In this document: one piece after another, positions 1 through 10,367 of the stretch
Position numbering within the stretch: the stretch's first letter is position 1
How the letters are laid out: every line of letters starts with the position of its first letter
Source: Streptomyces sp. NBC_01264
Lineage (GTDB): Bacteria; Actinomycetota; Actinomycetes; Streptomycetales; Streptomycetaceae
Direction of reading: 5' to 3'
NCBI RefSeq assembly: GCF_026340675.1
Contig: NZ_JAPEOX010000002.1
Location: forward strand, 1,178,001-1,242,000
Length of the DNA: 64,000 nucleotides
Position numbers and translations under genes: made by a program
Notes under the pieces: model-generated
Told to the model about the DNA's origin: nothing
Database searches by the model: none
The model's input: the letters and a program-made list of their open reading frames with translations, nothing else

Positions 1-2
1 TG

Positions 3-125
3 CTGGACTCCTTCGGACGGCTCGCCCGGCTCACGGGCCTCACGGAGCACCGGGACGGGCACGCGGAGGGGCGCGCGGACGGCGATGCGGACACCGCCGG
101 GCAGCCCGCGGGCGTCGGACACTAA
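3..125 (+). CDS. C-terminal end of a truncated upstream gene
   Basis: An open frame enters the window at base 3 and ends at TAA 123-125, giving the last 40 residues of a protein (it begins LDSFGRLARLTGLTE and ends in a Gly/Asp/His-rich tail). The family cannot be recognised from this tail. Its stop codon is also the left copy of the TAA target duplication of the insertion sequence that follows. Without the insertion only 10 bases would separate this stop from the ATG of the UvrA-like gene, so the two were probably one transcription unit. Confidence 0.5.
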   Translation: MDSFGRLARLTGLTEHRDGHAEGRADGDADTAGQPAGVGH

Positions 126-138
126 GACCGACCGGCAA
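126..138 (+). repeat. Left terminal inverted repeat of the IS5-family element
   Basis: GACCGACCGGCAA, an exact inverted match to 1097-1109, directly preceded by the target duplication TAA at 123-125. Confidence 0.92.
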
Positions 139-143
139 ATGGA

Positions 144-995
144 TCACTTGAGGCGTCGGGTGGTGGGGCGGTCGGCCCAGCGGTAGCGGCTCGTTGCTCG
201 ACGGATGAGCATGCGGAGCGTGACGAGGGCGGCGGCCAGGTACAGGTAGAAGTCCACGATGCTGCCGCTCTTCTCTGTGCAGCGCCGCAGCTTGCCGTAG
301 TCGTTCATCCACGAGTGCGTGCGCTCGACCACCCAGCGCTTGCCGGCTTGGATCGGGGCTGGCACGCCCTTACGCGCGATCTCGGCCGTGAATCCCAACT
401 CGGCTATAAGCGCACGGGACGTGGTGCTGTCGTAGCCGCGGTCGAGGTTGACGTTGACCGCCGTCGGCATTGCGCCGACCTGTGCCTTCGCCGCCTCCAG
501 GGTGGGGCCCAGCAGGGGTGAGTCGTGCCGGTTCGCGCCGGCGGAGACGATTCCGATCGGGACACCGCAGGCGTCGGAGGCGACCGAGCGTTTCAGTCCT
601 TGCTTGCCCCGGTCGACCGGGGAGCGTCCCGCCTTCTCACCGCCGGACGGGGCCTTGGTGATGCAGCCGTCCACCGAGATCTCGCCCAGCCCGAGACCGA
701 TCATCCGGTCGTGCGCCTCGAGAGCCAGTGCGTGGACCTTCTCGGATATCCCCAGTTCAGACCACTCCTTGACGCGGCGTCTGATGGTGCGGTCGGAGCA
801 TCCGGGGGTGGAGATGCGCTCGTAGCCTGAGCCGTGGACCAGCGCGAGCACGACGTGCTCGAAGACCGTCCGGTCAGCGATCCGGCGGCGGTGGCAGCCC
901 AGCGGGTGGTCCGCAGCGAACTCTCGCCGGGCGGGCAGGAGGGCGGAGAACTGGTCCCAGAGGGGTTCGAGCAGGCAAGATGGCAGCGCGGGCAC
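144..995 (-). CDS. IS5-family DDE transposase
   Basis: This 283-residue protein catalyses cut-and-paste movement of the surrounding insertion sequence. The N-terminal 80 residues form the helical DNA-binding region. The catalytic core follows with the DDE triad visible as D109 (in EISVDGC), D185 (in NLDRGYD) and E224 (in VVERTHSWMNDYGKLRR, the family's Y-x2-R-x3-E-x6-K block). The stretch SPVDRGKQGLKRSVASDACG and ANRHDSPLL are typical of the IS427/IS1031 side of IS5. It is a single open frame with no programmed frameshift, unlike many relatives. The gene fills most of the element and ends 18 bp inside the left terminal repeat. Confidence 0.93.
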   Translation of the reverse strand: MPALPSCLLEPLWDQFSALLPARREFAADHPLGCHRRRIADRTVFEHVVLALVHGSGYERISTPGCSDRTIRRRVKEWSELGISEKVHALALEAHDRMIGLGLGEISVDGCITKAPSGGEKAGRSPVDRGKQGLKRSVASDACGVPIGIVSAGANRHDSPLLGPTLEAAKAQVGAMPTAVNVNLDRGYDSTTSRALIAELGFTAEIARKGVPAPIQAGKRWVVERTHSWMNDYGKLRRCTEKSGSIVDFYLYLAAALVTLRMLIRRATSRYRWADRPTTRRLK

Positions 996-1096
996 GGCCG
1001 TCCTTCGTGATCACTGAGCGTAGAGAACTCCATGATCACGTGGACCCGTGCCCGCACTGCATCCACCGCGCTCGATCACTCGACAGAGGCTGCCTA

Positions 1097-1109
1097 TTGC
1101 CGGTCGGTC
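1097..1109 (-). repeat. Right terminal inverted repeat of the IS5-family element
   Basis: TTGCCGGTCGGTC, the reverse complement of 126-138, directly followed by the second TAA copy at 1110-1112. It lies 13 bp upstream of the ATG of the UvrA-like gene. Confidence 0.92.
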
Positions 1110-1122
1110 TAAACTAGGACGA

Positions 1123-3543
1123 ATGCACCAGCCCGTCGCGCCCGCCCCGCACGCCACCACCCCGCACGCCCACGATCCCTACGTCCGCGTCCGCGGAGCC
1201 CGGGAGCACAATCTGCGCGGGGTCGACGTGGACGTTCCGCGGGACGCGCTGACGGTGTTCACCGGGGTCTCCGGCTCCGGGAAGAGCTCGCTGGCCTTCG
1301 GCACGCTCTTCGCCGAGGCGCAGCGCCGGTACTTCAAGTCCGTGGCCCCGTACGCCCGCCGGCTGATCCACCAGATCGGCGCGCCGAAGGTCGACTCCGT
1401 CACCGGGCTCCCGCCGGCCGTCTCGCTGGAGCAGCGGCGCTCCTCCCCCGGGTCCCGGTCCTCGGTCGGGACGGTGACCATGCTGTCCAACTCGCTGCGG
1501 ATGCTGTACTCGCGGGCGGGCTCCTACCCGCCGGGCGCCGACCGCCTGGACTCCGACGCCTTCTCCCCCAACACCGCCGCCGGGGCCTGCCCTTCCTGTC
1601 ACGGGCTCGGCCGCGTGCACGGCACGAGCGAGGAACTGCTGGTGCCCGACGCCGGGCTGTCGATCCGTCAGGATGCCATTGCCGCCTGGCCGGGCGCCTG
1701 GCAGGGCAAGAACCTGCGCGACATCCTGGAGGCCCTCGGCCACGACGTGGACGCGCCCTGGCGGGAGCTCCCGACGGCCGACCGCGAGTGGATCCTGTTC
1801 ACCGAGGAGCAGCCGGTGGTGACGGTGCATCCGGTGCGCGAGGCCGACCGGATCCAACGGCCCTACCAGGGCACGTACATGAGCGCCCACCGGTACGTGA
1901 TGCGGACCTTCTCCGACAGCAAGAGCCTCACCCTGCGGGCCCGCGCCGAGAAGTTCCTGAACGATGCGCCGTGCCCGGTGTGCGAGGGCAGGCGGCTGCG
2001 CCCGGAGGCCCTGGCCGTGACCTTCGCGGGCCGCACGATCGCGGAGCTGGCGGCGCTGGCGCTGACGGAGCTGGACGGGGTACTGGCCACCGCTCGCGGC
2101 GGCGGCGAGGCCTCCCGGGTGCTCACGGAGGACCTGCGCTCCCGGATCGGCCCGGTCACCGAGCTGGGGCTGGGTTACCTGAGCCTGGACCGCGGCGCCC
2201 CGACCCTGTCGGCGGGAGAGCTGCAACGGCTGCGGCTGGCCACGCAGTTGCGCTCGGGGCTGTTCGGGGTGGTGTACGTACTGGACGAGCCGTCGGCGGG
2301 GCTGCACCCGGCCGACACGGAGGCGCTGCTCGAGGTCCTGGACCGGCTCAAGGAGGCCGGGAACACGGTGTTCGTGGTGGAGCACGACCTGGCCGTCGTA
2401 CGGCACGCGGACTGGCTGGTGGACGTGGGCCCGCTGGCCGGGGAGCACGGCGGACAGGTGCTGCACAGCGGACCCCCGGAAGCCCTGGCCGCGGTGGCGG
2501 ACTCGGCGACGGCCCGGTACCTGTTCGGGACCGGGCCGACGGACGAGCGGCGCCCGGGGGCTCCGCGGGCGGCGACCGGGGCCGTCCGGCTCAGCGGTGT
2601 CGACCGGCACAACCTGCGGGACGTGGAGGCGGAGTTCCCGCTCGGGGTGTTCACGGCGGTGACCGGGGTGTCGGGGTCCGGGAAGTCCACGCTCGTCGGC
2701 CAGGCGCTCGCCCAGGAGGTCCACGAGCGGCTGGCGGAGCCGGAGTTCCCGGTGAAGCGGCTGGTGGAGGTGGACCAGAAACCGATCGGCCGGACCCCGC
2801 GCTCCAACCTGGCCACGTACACGGGGCTGTTCGACGTGATCCGCCGGCTCTTCACCGCGGCGCCTGAAGCGAAGGCGCGGGGCTGGAAGGCGGGCCGCTT
2901 CTCCTTCAACGTGCCGGGCGGACGGTGCGAGTCCTGCCAGGGCGAGGGCTTCGTCTCGGTGGAACTGCTGTTCCTGCCCAGTACGTACGCCCCGTGCCCG
3001 GAGTGCGCGGGTGCCCGGTACAATTCCGAGACCCTGGAGGTCCGTTACTCGGGGCTGAACATCGCCGAGGTGCTCGCTCTGACCGTGGAGTCTGCGGCCT
3101 CCTTCTTCGCCGGGGTCCCGGCGGCCGCCCGCAGCCTCGGCGCCCTGTCGGACATCGGCCTGGGGTACCTGCGGCTCGGGCAGCCCGCCACGGAACTCTC
3201 GGGCGGCGAGGCGCAGCGCATCAAGCTGGCCACGGAACTCCAGCGGGTGCGCCGCGACCACACCCTGTACCTGCTGGACGAGCCGACGACCGGTCTCCAT
3301 CCGGCCGATGTCACGGTGCTGCTGCGGCAGTTGCACGGCCTGGTGGACGCCGGGCATTCGGTGGTGGTCGTGGAGCACGACATGGCGGTCGTGGCGGGCG
3401 CCGACTGGGTCATCGACCTGGGCCCGGGCGGCGGCGCGGACGGCGGCCGGGTGGTGGCGGCGGGCACCCCGGCCGAGGTGGCCCGCGCCGAGGGCAGCCG
3501 TACGGCTCCTTATCTGGCGCGGGCCCTCGCGGCGGGCGGCTGA
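1123..3543 (+). CDS. UvrA-like excinuclease ATPase (short UvrA2 / drug-resistance type)
   Basis: An 806-residue tandem ABC ATPase related to the damage-recognition subunit UvrA. Visible parts in order are Walker A1 (GVSGSGKSS, about 48), a CPSC zinc site (about 156), a CPVC site (about 284), ABC signature 1 (LSAGELQRLRLA, about 361), Walker B1 (LDEPSAGLHPAD), Walker A2 (GVSGSGKST, about 515), a CESC/CPEC zinc module (about 602-628), signature 2 (LSGGEAQRIKLA) and Walker B2 (LDEPTTGLHPAD). Housekeeping UvrA is about 950-1000 residues; this length fits the UvrA2 group, which lacks the UvrB-binding part and is linked in the literature to tolerance of DNA-binding drugs. ATG 1123 is preferred: an earlier in-frame ATG at 1048 lies inside the insertion sequence. 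AGGACG precedes the start at short spacing. Confidence 0.88.
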   Translation: MHQPVAPAPHATTPHAHDPYVRVRGAREHNLRGVDVDVPRDALTVFTGVSGSGKSSLAFGTLFAEAQRRYFKSVAPYARRLIHQIGAPKVDSVTGLPPAVSLEQRRSSPGSRSSVGTVTMLSNSLRMLYSRAGSYPPGADRLDSDAFSPNTAAGACPSCHGLGRVHGTSEELLVPDAGLSIRQDAIAAWPGAWQGKNLRDILEALGHDVDAPWRELPTADREWILFTEEQPVVTVHPVREADRIQRPYQGTYMSAHRYVMRTFSDSKSLTLRARAEKFLNDAPCPVCEGRRLRPEALAVTFAGRTIAELAALALTELDGVLATARGGGEASRVLTEDLRSRIGPVTELGLGYLSLDRGAPTLSAGELQRLRLATQLRSGLFGVVYVLDEPSAGLHPADTEALLEVLDRLKEAGNTVFVVEHDLAVVRHADWLVDVGPLAGEHGGQVLHSGPPEALAAVADSATARYLFGTGPTDERRPGAPRAATGAVRLSGVDRHNLRDVEAEFPLGVFTAVTGVSGSGKSTLVGQALAQEVHERLAEPEFPVKRLVEVDQKPIGRTPRSNLATYTGLFDVIRRLFTAAPEAKARGWKAGRFSFNVPGGRCESCQGEGFVSVELLFLPSTYAPCPECAGARYNSETLEVRYSGLNIAEVLALTVESAASFFAGVPAAARSLGALSDIGLGYLRLGQPATELSGGEAQRIKLATELQRVRRDHTLYLLDEPTTGLHPADVTVLLRQLHGLVDAGHSVVVVEHDMAVVAGADWVIDLGPGGGADGGRVVAAGTPAEVARAEGSRTAPYLARALAAGG

Positions 3544-3607
3544 TCGGCGGGAGCGGGTCGTCACGCGACCGGGGCTCGGGGCTTCACACGTCCGGGGGCG
3601 CGGCTCG

Positions 3608-3979
3608 TCACGCGTCCGGGGACTTGGCGAAGTCTCCGTAGCCCTGCCAGTCGAGGACGACGCACTGTTCGTCGCCGAGTACCCAGGCGTCGTGGCCGGG
3701 GTCGATCTGGATGAAGTCCCCGGACTGCGCCTCGATGCTGTCGCCGTCGTCCATGACGATCTTCATCCGGCCGCTGATGATGTAGGCCACGTGCGCGGCC
3801 TCACAACTGTCGGTCCCCGCGATGGGCTTGATGTGCTGCGACCACTGCCATCCGGGCTCGAACACGGCCCGGCCGATCTGTCCGTGGTCGGTGTCGAGCA
3901 GGTCGAGCCTGCCCTTGCCGTCTTCGAAGCGACGGGTCTCGTCCGCGGAATCGAAGCCCCTTCGCACGATTCCAGTCAT
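3608..3979 (-). CDS. Small cupin-domain protein
   Basis: A 123-residue single-domain cupin. The barrel motifs are seen around HIKPIAGTDSCEAAHVAYIISGRMKI and the later GDFIQIDPGHDAWVLGDE. Such proteins often bind a metal through His/Glu residues, but no substrate can be inferred. The start is ATG 3979 (MTGIVRRGF), preceded at good spacing by GGGAGG; an upstream in-frame start at 4018 lacks one. It is convergent with the UvrA-like gene and transcribed away from the next lipoprotein gene's 3' end on the same strand, 75 bp downstream of it. Confidence 0.78.
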   Translation of the reverse strand: MTGIVRRGFDSADETRRFEDGKGRLDLLDTDHGQIGRAVFEPGWQWSQHIKPIAGTDSCEAAHVAYIISGRMKIVMDDGDSIEAQSGDFIQIDPGHDAWVLGDEQCVVLDWQGYGDFAKSPDA

Positions 3980-4054
3980 GATCGTCGACCTCCCGGCGCA
4001 CCACTGCCCCGAGTCCACTTCTCAGCGTACGCCCGTACCCGGCGGTCCTCGCGG

Positions 4055-4720
4055 CTACGCGTCGCCCTGGAGCAGGTGCTGCGGAAGCTCGCGGAAGCTC
4101 CAGACGCCCTGTCTGCGGGCGAGCATCCACACCAGGTCGTAGCGGTCGGGCCAGGCGGCCGGAAGCCCCAGTACGTCCTGCGCTCCGAGGCCCTGGATCA
4201 GGCGGGGCATCCCCTGGTGCTCCCAGCAGACCAGGACGGGCATCCGCGCCGCCAGCACCGCCCTGGCCAGGGCGGGCTCGGCTCCGACCGCGAACTCCGC
4301 GCGGACGGGCGTACCCAGCGCGGTGGCGAGCGGTTCGACCGTCTGGCGGCACCGCGCGGGCGCCCCGGCCTTGCCGCCGGCCGCGAAGACGGCCCCGGGC
4401 CGGGGCAGGGCGGCGCCCTTGGCCGGCGGGAAGAGGGCGGTCAGCTCCTGGGCGCGGCGCAGGCCCCGGACGGCGAGGGAGCCGGGGGTCTCGTTGCCCT
4501 CGTCGTCCTCGCCGGCGTCTCCGGCGTACGGCTTCTCCGCGTGCCGGATGATCATGACCAGCGCGTCCTTGGCGGCCTCGGGGCCGGGCTGCGACGTCGG
4601 GGGCCGCTCCTCCCCGGCGCAGCCGGCCGCCGCCAGCGGGGCGAGCGCGGCGGCCAGCACGGTACGGCGGCGCGGGCCGGACCCGGCATCGGCTTGAGGC
4701 ATACGCCCACTGTCACCCAT
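4055..4720 (-). CDS. Lipoprotein with histidine-phosphatase (phosphoglycerate-mutase-like) fold
   Basis: A 221-residue predicted lipoprotein. The twin-arginine-containing leader (PRRRTVLAAALAPLAAAG) ends in a lipobox with C34. The mature part carries the RHAEK motif (R59-H60) of the histidine phosphatase superfamily, in which the His is the phosphate acceptor. The substrate is unknown; extracytoplasmic location follows from the signal. A second possible start is M7. The last part (LVWMLARRQGVWSF) resembles the C-terminal strand of this group. It lies 124 bp downstream of sdhB, same strand. Confidence 0.75.
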   Translation of the reverse strand: MGDSGRMPQADAGSGPRRRTVLAAALAPLAAAGCAGEERPPTSQPGPEAAKDALVMIIRHAEKPYAGDAGEDDEGNETPGSLAVRGLRRAQELTALFPPAKGAALPRPGAVFAAGGKAGAPARCRQTVEPLATALGTPVRAEFAVGAEPALARAVLAARMPVLVCWEHQGMPRLIQGLGAQDVLGLPAAWPDRYDLVWMLARRQGVWSFRELPQHLLQGDA

Positions 4721-4844
4721 GCCCGCGGAGGCGCCCGGTCACGGCGCGACCGGAGCCGCTCCGATCATCCGATCGGCGGACGCGCCGCGCCCGTACGGGG
4801 TCCACCCACGAGGTCCGGGGGCCGGGGACCCGTAGGTCCGCGTG

Positions 4845-5587
4845 TCAGCGCGGTCCTCGGCGGACGGCCCGCAGCCACTCCTTGTTCATGGCGGCGATCG
4901 ACGGCAGCGGGATCCCCTTGGGGCAGGCGGTGGCGCACTCCCCGGTCAGGGTGCATCCTCCGAAGCCCTCGGCGTCCATGGTGGCCACCATGTCCAGGAC
5001 CCGGGTCTCGCGCTCCGGCGAACCCTGCGGGAGCACGTTGAGGTGGTTGACCTTGGCGGAGGTGAAGAGCATCGCGGAGCCGTTGGGGCAGGCCGCCACG
5101 CACGCCCCGCAGCCGATGCACTCGGCGTGCTCGAAGGCGTAGTCGGCGTCGGGCTTGGGGACGGCCGTGGCGTGTGCCTCGGGTGCGGAGCCGGTGGGGG
5201 CGGTGATGTAGCCGCCGGCCTGGATGACCCGGTCGAGGGCCCCCCGGTCGACGACCAGGTCCTTGACCACGGGGAAGGCCGAGGCCCGCCAGGGTTCGAC
5301 GTCGATGGTGTCGCCGTCGTCGAAGGAGCGCATGTGGAGCTGGCAGGTCGTGGTGCGCTCCGGCCCGTGCGCGTCGCCGTTGATGACGAGGCTGCACGCG
5401 CCGCAGATGCCTTCGCGGCAGTCGTGGTCGAAGGCGACCGGGTCCTCTCCGCTCAGGATGAGGTCCTCGTTGAGGGTGTCGAGCATTTCGAGGAAGGACA
5501 TGCCCTCCGAGATGCCGTCGACCTCGTACGAGGCCATCGCGCCGGGGGCGTCGGCGTTCTTCTGGCGCCAGACGCGCAGGGTGAGCT

Positions 5588-5591
<4 letters not shown>
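4845..5591 (-). CDS. sdhB: Succinate dehydrogenase / fumarate reductase iron-sulfur subunit
   Basis: A 248-residue electron-transfer subunit of the membrane complex oxidising succinate to fumarate. The N-terminal plant-type [2Fe-2S] domain has C58, C63, C66 and C83 (CREGICGAC ... C). The C-terminal ferredoxin-like domain has C158, C161, C164, C168 and C213, C219, C223 for the [4Fe-4S] and third cluster. The ATG at 5591 overlaps the end of sdhA by 4 bp (ATGA), indicating translational coupling. It is the last gene of the sdhC-sdhA-sdhB operon. The length suits the class paired with a single five-helix cytochrome b. Confidence 0.93.
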
Positions 5592-7540
<1,949 letters not shown>

Positions 7541-7541
7541 G

Positions 7542-8246
7542 TCAGCTCACCACTCCGGTCATGACGGCGACGGGCACGGACACGAAGCCCGCGAAGAGGA
7601 CGAGGGCGAGGGCGTTGGCCAGGAACTTCAGCGTCCTGTCCCGCCGGGCGTTGCCCGCGCCGAGGGTCTGGGCGGCGCTCCAGAAGCCGTGGCGGACGTG
7701 CAGTCCGAGGGCGGCCATCGCCACGAGGTAGATGGTGTTGCCGTACCAGGTGGAGAAGGTGGCGAGGACGTTCTCGTACGGGTGCCCGGCCCAGGCCCGC
7801 TCGTTCACGGTGAGCGTGGTGAGGTCGAGCAGGTGCCAGACGATGAAGAGGGCGAGGATGATGCCGCCCCAGCGCATGGTGCGGGTGGCATAGCTCGCGC
7901 GGCGGCGCTTGTGGGCGTACTTCACCGGGCGCGCCTTGATGTCGCGGCGGCTGAGCTGGTAGGCGCAGACCCCGTGCGCGACGACGGCCGCGACCAGCGC
8001 GACCCGGACGATCCACAGGGCCCACTCGTGGTGCAGGAAGGGCGAGCCGAGGGTGCGCAGCCAGTGGGCGTAGCCGTTGAACTCGTCCGCCCCGAAGAAG
8101 ATCTTGAGGTTGCCGAGCATGTGCACGACGAGGTAGCCGAGCATGATCAGGCCGGAGACGGCCATCACGGACTTCTTGCCGACGGAGGAGTCCCAGAGCG
8201 TGCGCGTGGTGGACGGCCGTCGATCCGTCCGCGTTGCCAGAGCCAT
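7542..8246 (-). CDS. sdhC: Succinate dehydrogenase cytochrome b subunit, five-helix type
   Basis: A 234-residue membrane anchor that holds heme b and passes electrons to quinone. Five hydrophobic segments can be read (around [69 protein letters not shown] and [17 protein letters not shown]). Conserved His residues inside them are heme-ligand candidates. One subunit replaces the SdhC/SdhD pair, as in Bacillus-type enzymes. It is the first gene of the operon and faces a divergent LysR gene; no strong ribosome binding site is seen before ATG 8246. Confidence 0.9.
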   Translation of the reverse strand: MALATRTDRRPSTTRTLWDSSVGKKSVMAVSGLIMLGYLVVHMLGNLKIFFGADEFNGYAHWLRTLGSPFLHHEWALWIVRVALVAAVVAHGVCAYQLSRRDIKARPVKYAHKRRRASYATRTMRWGGIILALFIVWHLLDLTTLTVNERAWAGHPYENVLATFSTWYGNTIYLVAMAALGLHVRHGFWSAAQTLGAGNARRDRTLKFLANALALVLFAGFVSVPVAVMTGVVS

Positions 8247-8305
8247 GACATTGACCGTAAGGACGAAGGTCCCGAAAGGTCCAAGACATGACAGAGCTGA
8301 AGTCG

Positions 8306-8320
8306 ATAGGTTCTGCCTAT
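8306..8320. promoter_or_regulatory. Candidate LysR operator between sdhC and lysR
   Basis: ATAGG-TTCTG-CCTAT is a perfect 5-bp inverted repeat and contains the T-N11-A arrangement (T8307, A8319) typical of LysR-family sites. It lies in the 94-bp divergent intergenic region, 20 bp before the LysR start, where an autoregulatory and sdh-controlling site is expected. Confidence 0.6.
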
Positions 8321-8340
8321 GCAGGCGCTAGCCTGGGGTG

Positions 8341-9219
8341 ATGCAGTTCCAGCAGCTGGTCTACTTCGTCGCCGTCGCCGAGACCCGGCACTTCACCCGC
8401 GCGGCCGAGCGCGAGCACGTGGCTCAGCCCTCACTGTCGCAGCAGATCAAGGCGCTCGAACGCGAACTGGGCGCCGAGCTCTTCAGCCGGGCGCGCGGGA
8501 ACATCACGCTCACCGATGCCGGCGAGACCCTGCTGCCGCTGGCCCGGCGGATCCTCGCGGACGCCGACACGGCCCGGCTGGAGGTGCAGGAACTGGCGCA
8601 GCTCCGGCGCGGCCGGATCCGCCTGGGGGCCACCCCGAGCCTGTGCACCGGCCTTCTGCCGGGCGTGCTCCGCGCCTTCCACACCGCCCATCCGGGGATC
8701 GAGCTGCTGATCGAGGAGAGCGGTTCGCTGGACCTCGTACGGGAGCTCGCGCGCGGGTCCCTGGACCTCGCGCTGATCGCCCTGCCGCTGCCCCCCTCGG
8801 CGCCGGCGCTGACCACGATGGAACTGCTGACGGAGGACCTGGTGGTGGTCTCCTCGGCGGCCCTCCCCCCTCCGGCGGGCGGCGGCCCGCTCACGGTGGC
8901 CGCGCTGCGCGACGAACCGATGGTGATGTTCCGGCACGGCTACGACCTGCGGGACCTGACCGTGGCGGCCTGCCGTGCGGAGGGCTTCGAGCCGGCGTTC
9001 ACGGTGGAGGGCGGCGAGATGGACGCCGTACTGGGCTTCGTCCGCGCGGGGCTCGGCATCGCGGTGGTCCCGGCGATGGTGGTCGGCCACGCGGGCTCCG
9101 GACTCCGCTCGACCCCCCTGACGGGCTCCCCCCTGCGCCGCACGATCGCCCTGGCCCACCGCACGGACGTGGCACCCCCGCGCGCGGCGCGCGAGCTGAA
9201 ACGCATCTTGCTGGGCTGA
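8341..9219 (+). CDS. LysR-family transcriptional regulator, divergent from sdhCAB
   Basis: A 292-residue regulator. The N-terminal winged helix-turn-helix (QLVYFVAVAETRHFTRAAE, QPSLSQQIKALERELGAELF) is followed by the linker helix and a periplasmic-binding-like effector domain from about 90. The start is taken at ATG 8341; a GTG directly before it (8338) is also in frame. Its position across a 94-bp region containing a T-N11-A palindrome indicates it controls itself and the sdhCAB operon. The effector is unknown; a C4 acid is a reasonable guess from context only. Confidence 0.9.
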   Translation: MQFQQLVYFVAVAETRHFTRAAEREHVAQPSLSQQIKALERELGAELFSRARGNITLTDAGETLLPLARRILADADTARLEVQELAQLRRGRIRLGATPSLCTGLLPGVLRAFHTAHPGIELLIEESGSLDLVRELARGSLDLALIALPLPPSAPALTTMELLTEDLVVVSSAALPPPAGGGPLTVAALRDEPMVMFRHGYDLRDLTVAACRAEGFEPAFTVEGGEMDAVLGFVRAGLGIAVVPAMVVGHAGSGLRSTPLTGSPLRRTIALAHRTDVAPPRAARELKRILLG

Positions 9220-9244
9220 GGGGCCTCGGGGGGCCGAACTAGAG

Positions 9245-9604
9245 CTAGGGGGCGAGCCAGGGCTCCGGTTCGAGCTCAGGCTCGGTCTCGGCTGCCGCGG
9301 GCACGACCGTGGCCGTCCATGAACCCGGCTCCGACTGCGGGTCCCAGACCACCACGACCTCTCGCCCGTGGAAGTCCCGGGCGAGCCCCTGCACCATCTC
9401 GGCGGCAGCCCGCTGCGCCTCTTCCAGGGCCGCGCCGGCAAGCGCGTCGGGAAGCCCGCCGCGCAACATCCCGCCGTTCCCGGTGACCACCCCGGTCCGC
9501 CAGCCGTTCATCCCCACGCCGCCCCGGCCGGCCATGAGGACCAGGCCGGTGGGCAGTCCGAAGGAGGGCTGCCGCTTCTTCACCTTCCGGTTCGTTCGAG
9601 CCAT
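9245..9604 (-). CDS. Small hypothetical protein downstream of tetR
   Basis: A 119-residue protein beginning MARTNRKVKKRQPSFGLPTG. It has a basic N-terminus, a glycine-rich segment (VLMAGRGGVGMNGW), a helical middle (AALEEAQRAAAEMVQGLARD), a hydrophobic strand (REVVVVWDP) and an acidic Pro/Glu tail ending LEPEPWLAP. I do not recognise a family. ATG 9604 lies 4 bp after the tetR stop, so it is co-transcribed and probably translationally coupled with the regulator. Confidence 0.6.
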   Translation of the reverse strand: MARTNRKVKKRQPSFGLPTGLVLMAGRGGVGMNGWRTGVVTGNGGMLRGGLPDALAGAALEEAQRAAAEMVQGLARDFHGREVVVVWDPQSEPGSWTATVVPAAAETEPELEPEPWLAP

Positions 9605-9608
9605 GACG

Positions 9609-10253
9609 TCAGGAACGCCGGGCGGGCAGCGCCCGGTCGAGGCCGTCGGACAGGAGGGCGAAGGCGCGCTCCGCGTCCGCCACGGCGGCCGGGTGTGCCT
9701 CGTCGGCGCTCCGGCCGGCGTCGATGCGGCGCCAGTTCTCCCGGCCCAGCTCCTGACGGGCCGCCACCAGGTATCCGGCCGACAGGCGTGCGGTGAGCGG
9801 GTCGACCGCTTCGGCTTCGAGCACGGCGGCGAGCAACTCCACCTCGCGGCCGGTGTAGTGGGCCAGCCGGGATTCCAGACTGGCGGTGCTGTAGAGCAGC
9901 CGCTCGAAGGCGAGCACGTTCGGGTGGTCGCAGAGGCCGGTGATCGGGTCGCGCTCGGCGAGCGCCGCCAGGAAGTGGGCGCGCACGGCCGCCACCGGGG
10001 TCTGACCCGCGGCCCGGTCGCGCACGACGCGCGCCGCCTCGTCCTGATGGTCGGCGAAGCGGTCGAGGACCAGGTCCTCCTTGCTGGGGAAATAGCGGAA
10101 CAGCGTGGGCTTGGAGACCTCGGCGGCGGCTGCGATGTCCGCCACCGAGACGGCGTCGAAGCCCCGCTCCAGGAAGAGTTCCAGCGCCGTGGCCGCCAGC
10201 TGGCGACGCGTACGGAGCTTCTTGTTCTCGCGCAGACCCGGGGTGTTCTCCAT
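9609..10253 (-). CDS. TetR-family transcriptional regulator
   Basis: A 214-residue repressor-type protein. The N-terminal helix-turn-helix lies around residues 12-58 (TRRQLAATALELFLERGFDAVSVADIAAAAEVSKPTLFRYFPSKEDL), and the rest is the ligand-binding helical domain. The start at ATG 10253 (MENTPGLRENKKLRTRRQ) gives the usual N-terminal length; no clear ribosome binding site precedes it. It is divergent from a flavin monooxygenase, a pairing in which the regulator normally represses the enzyme until a substrate binds. An imperfect palindrome lies between them. Confidence 0.9.
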   Translation of the reverse strand: MENTPGLRENKKLRTRRQLAATALELFLERGFDAVSVADIAAAAEVSKPTLFRYFPSKEDLVLDRFADHQDEAARVVRDRAAGQTPVAAVRAHFLAALAERDPITGLCDHPNVLAFERLLYSTASLESRLAHYTGREVELLAAVLEAEAVDPLTARLSAGYLVAARQELGRENWRRIDAGRSADEAHPAAVADAERAFALLSDGLDRALPARRS

Positions 10254-10275
10254 GGAGGAAAGAATAACACGAATG

Positions 10276-10290
10276 AGTGACTCAGTTACT
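10276..10290. promoter_or_regulatory. Candidate TetR operator
   Basis: AGTGAC-TCA-GTTACT is a 6-bp imperfect inverted repeat (5 of 6 pairs match) around a 3-bp centre. It sits 23 bp upstream of tetR in the divergent region shared with the monooxygenase, in a locally AT-richer stretch. Confidence 0.5.
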
Positions 10291-10367
10291 TTCGTAACCG
10301 GGTTGCATTTTCTGTCGGGACGCGCTTTCCTTGAGGCATCGACACGAGGACGACAAGGGGACATCCG

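Larger units (their letters stand above)
126..1109 (-). mobile_element. Complete IS5-family insertion sequence, 984 bp
   Basis: The element is bounded by a perfect 13-bp terminal inverted repeat, GACCGACCGGCAA at 126-138 and its reverse complement at 1097-1109. It is flanked by a 3-bp direct repeat TAA (123-125 and 1110-1112). It contains one transposase gene on the minus strand. The size, the TNA-type duplication and the transposase family fit the IS5 family (IS1031-like target choice). Intact ends and an unbroken transposase suggest a recent, possibly still mobile copy. Confidence 0.92.

Noticed and set aside
1048..1122. Upstream in-frame ATG (1048) as the start of the UvrA-like gene
   Set aside because: The added residues are encoded by the end of the insertion sequence, so they cannot be part of the original protein; ATG 1123 fits homologues.
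1114..3564. 816-residue minus-strand open frame opposite the UvrA-like gene
   Set aside because: Arg/Pro/Gly-rich composition typical of a GC-rich shadow frame; all ABC ATPase motifs are on the plus strand.
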